A stretch of 7,092 nt of DNA from Candidatus Zixiibacteriota bacterium (lineage in GTDB: Bacteria; Zixibacteria; MSB-5A5; UBA10806). Both the position numbers and the translations under genes were made by a program. Where the stretch lies: positions 7,590-14,681 of the forward strand of contig DOTU01000073.1 in assembly GCA_003520965.1 (NCBI GenBank), given 5' to 3'. The stretch's first letter is position 1, and every line of letters begins with the position of its first letter. This document shows positions 7,047-7,092 of the stretch, one piece after another. A model generated the notes under the pieces. The model had not been told where the DNA came from. It was given only the letters and a program-made list of their open reading frames with translations, and did no database searches.

Positions 7047-7047
7047 T

Positions 7048-7092
7048 AGATCGGAAGAGCGTCGTGTGGGGGAAGGGGGTAGATCTCGGTGG
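7048..7092. other. Illumina TruSeq adapter read-through (assembly artefact)
   Basis: The sequence AGATCGGAAGAGCGTCGTGT (7048-7067) is identical to the start of the Illumina TruSeq universal adapter (reverse complement), and the next 25 bases match its continuation with four mismatches, the last 13 bases being exact. All four differences (7068, 7072, 7076, 7078) put G where A or T is expected, which looks like sequencing miscalls. These 45 bases are library construct and not genome, so the contig truly ends at or before 7047. Confidence 0.97.

Overview
The window is about 7.1 kb in which every supported gene lies on the minus strand. From right to left it holds the 3' end of an outer-membrane beta-barrel gene and then a tightly packed operon for a MacAB-TolC-like tripartite export system. 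The organism is Gram-negative (diderm), because the operon includes a TolC-type outer-membrane channel, a periplasmic adaptor and a barrel protein ending in Phe. The mixed base composition, the use of TTG and GTG starts, and a split MacB with two permeases next to a Yip1 protein would suit an uncultured FCB-group bacterium such as Zixibacteria. That placement is an impression from memory, not a demonstrated result.

Layout in transcription order: (1) 7092-7048 is Illumina TruSeq adapter sequence left on the contig end, not genome; (2) 7046-6726 is the C-terminal part of a beta-barrel protein; (3) 6725-6624 is a gap with a possible promoter; (4) 6623-5841 is a five-helix Yip1-family membrane protein; (5) 5824-4505 is a TolC-like channel; (6) 4487-3234 is a MacA-like adaptor; (7) 3209-2520 is a MacB/LolD-type ATPase with a TTG start; (8) 2516-1299 is a first MacB-type permease; (9) 1302-1159 and 1228-1127 are two very small overlapping frames, each with one predicted membrane helix; (10) 1130-1 is a second MacB-type permease, cut by the left edge about 30 residues before its expected end.

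The genes form a plausible complete machine. The ATPase would drive a pair of permeases, probably a heterodimer, since there is one ATPase and two related permeases. Periplasmic cargo would pass through the adaptor into the TolC-like channel and out of the cell. The Yip1 protein and the two tiny membrane peptides have no assigned role. Gaps between the main genes are 3 to 24 bases, and the small frames overlap both permeases by four bases (ATGA and GTGA), so one transcript with translational coupling is likely. The cargo cannot be read from the sequence.

The most unusual biological item is the pair of tiny membrane-peptide frames between the permeases. The most important technical item is the adapter at the right end. 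I saw no RNA genes, CRISPR arrays, insertion sequences or convincing terminators.
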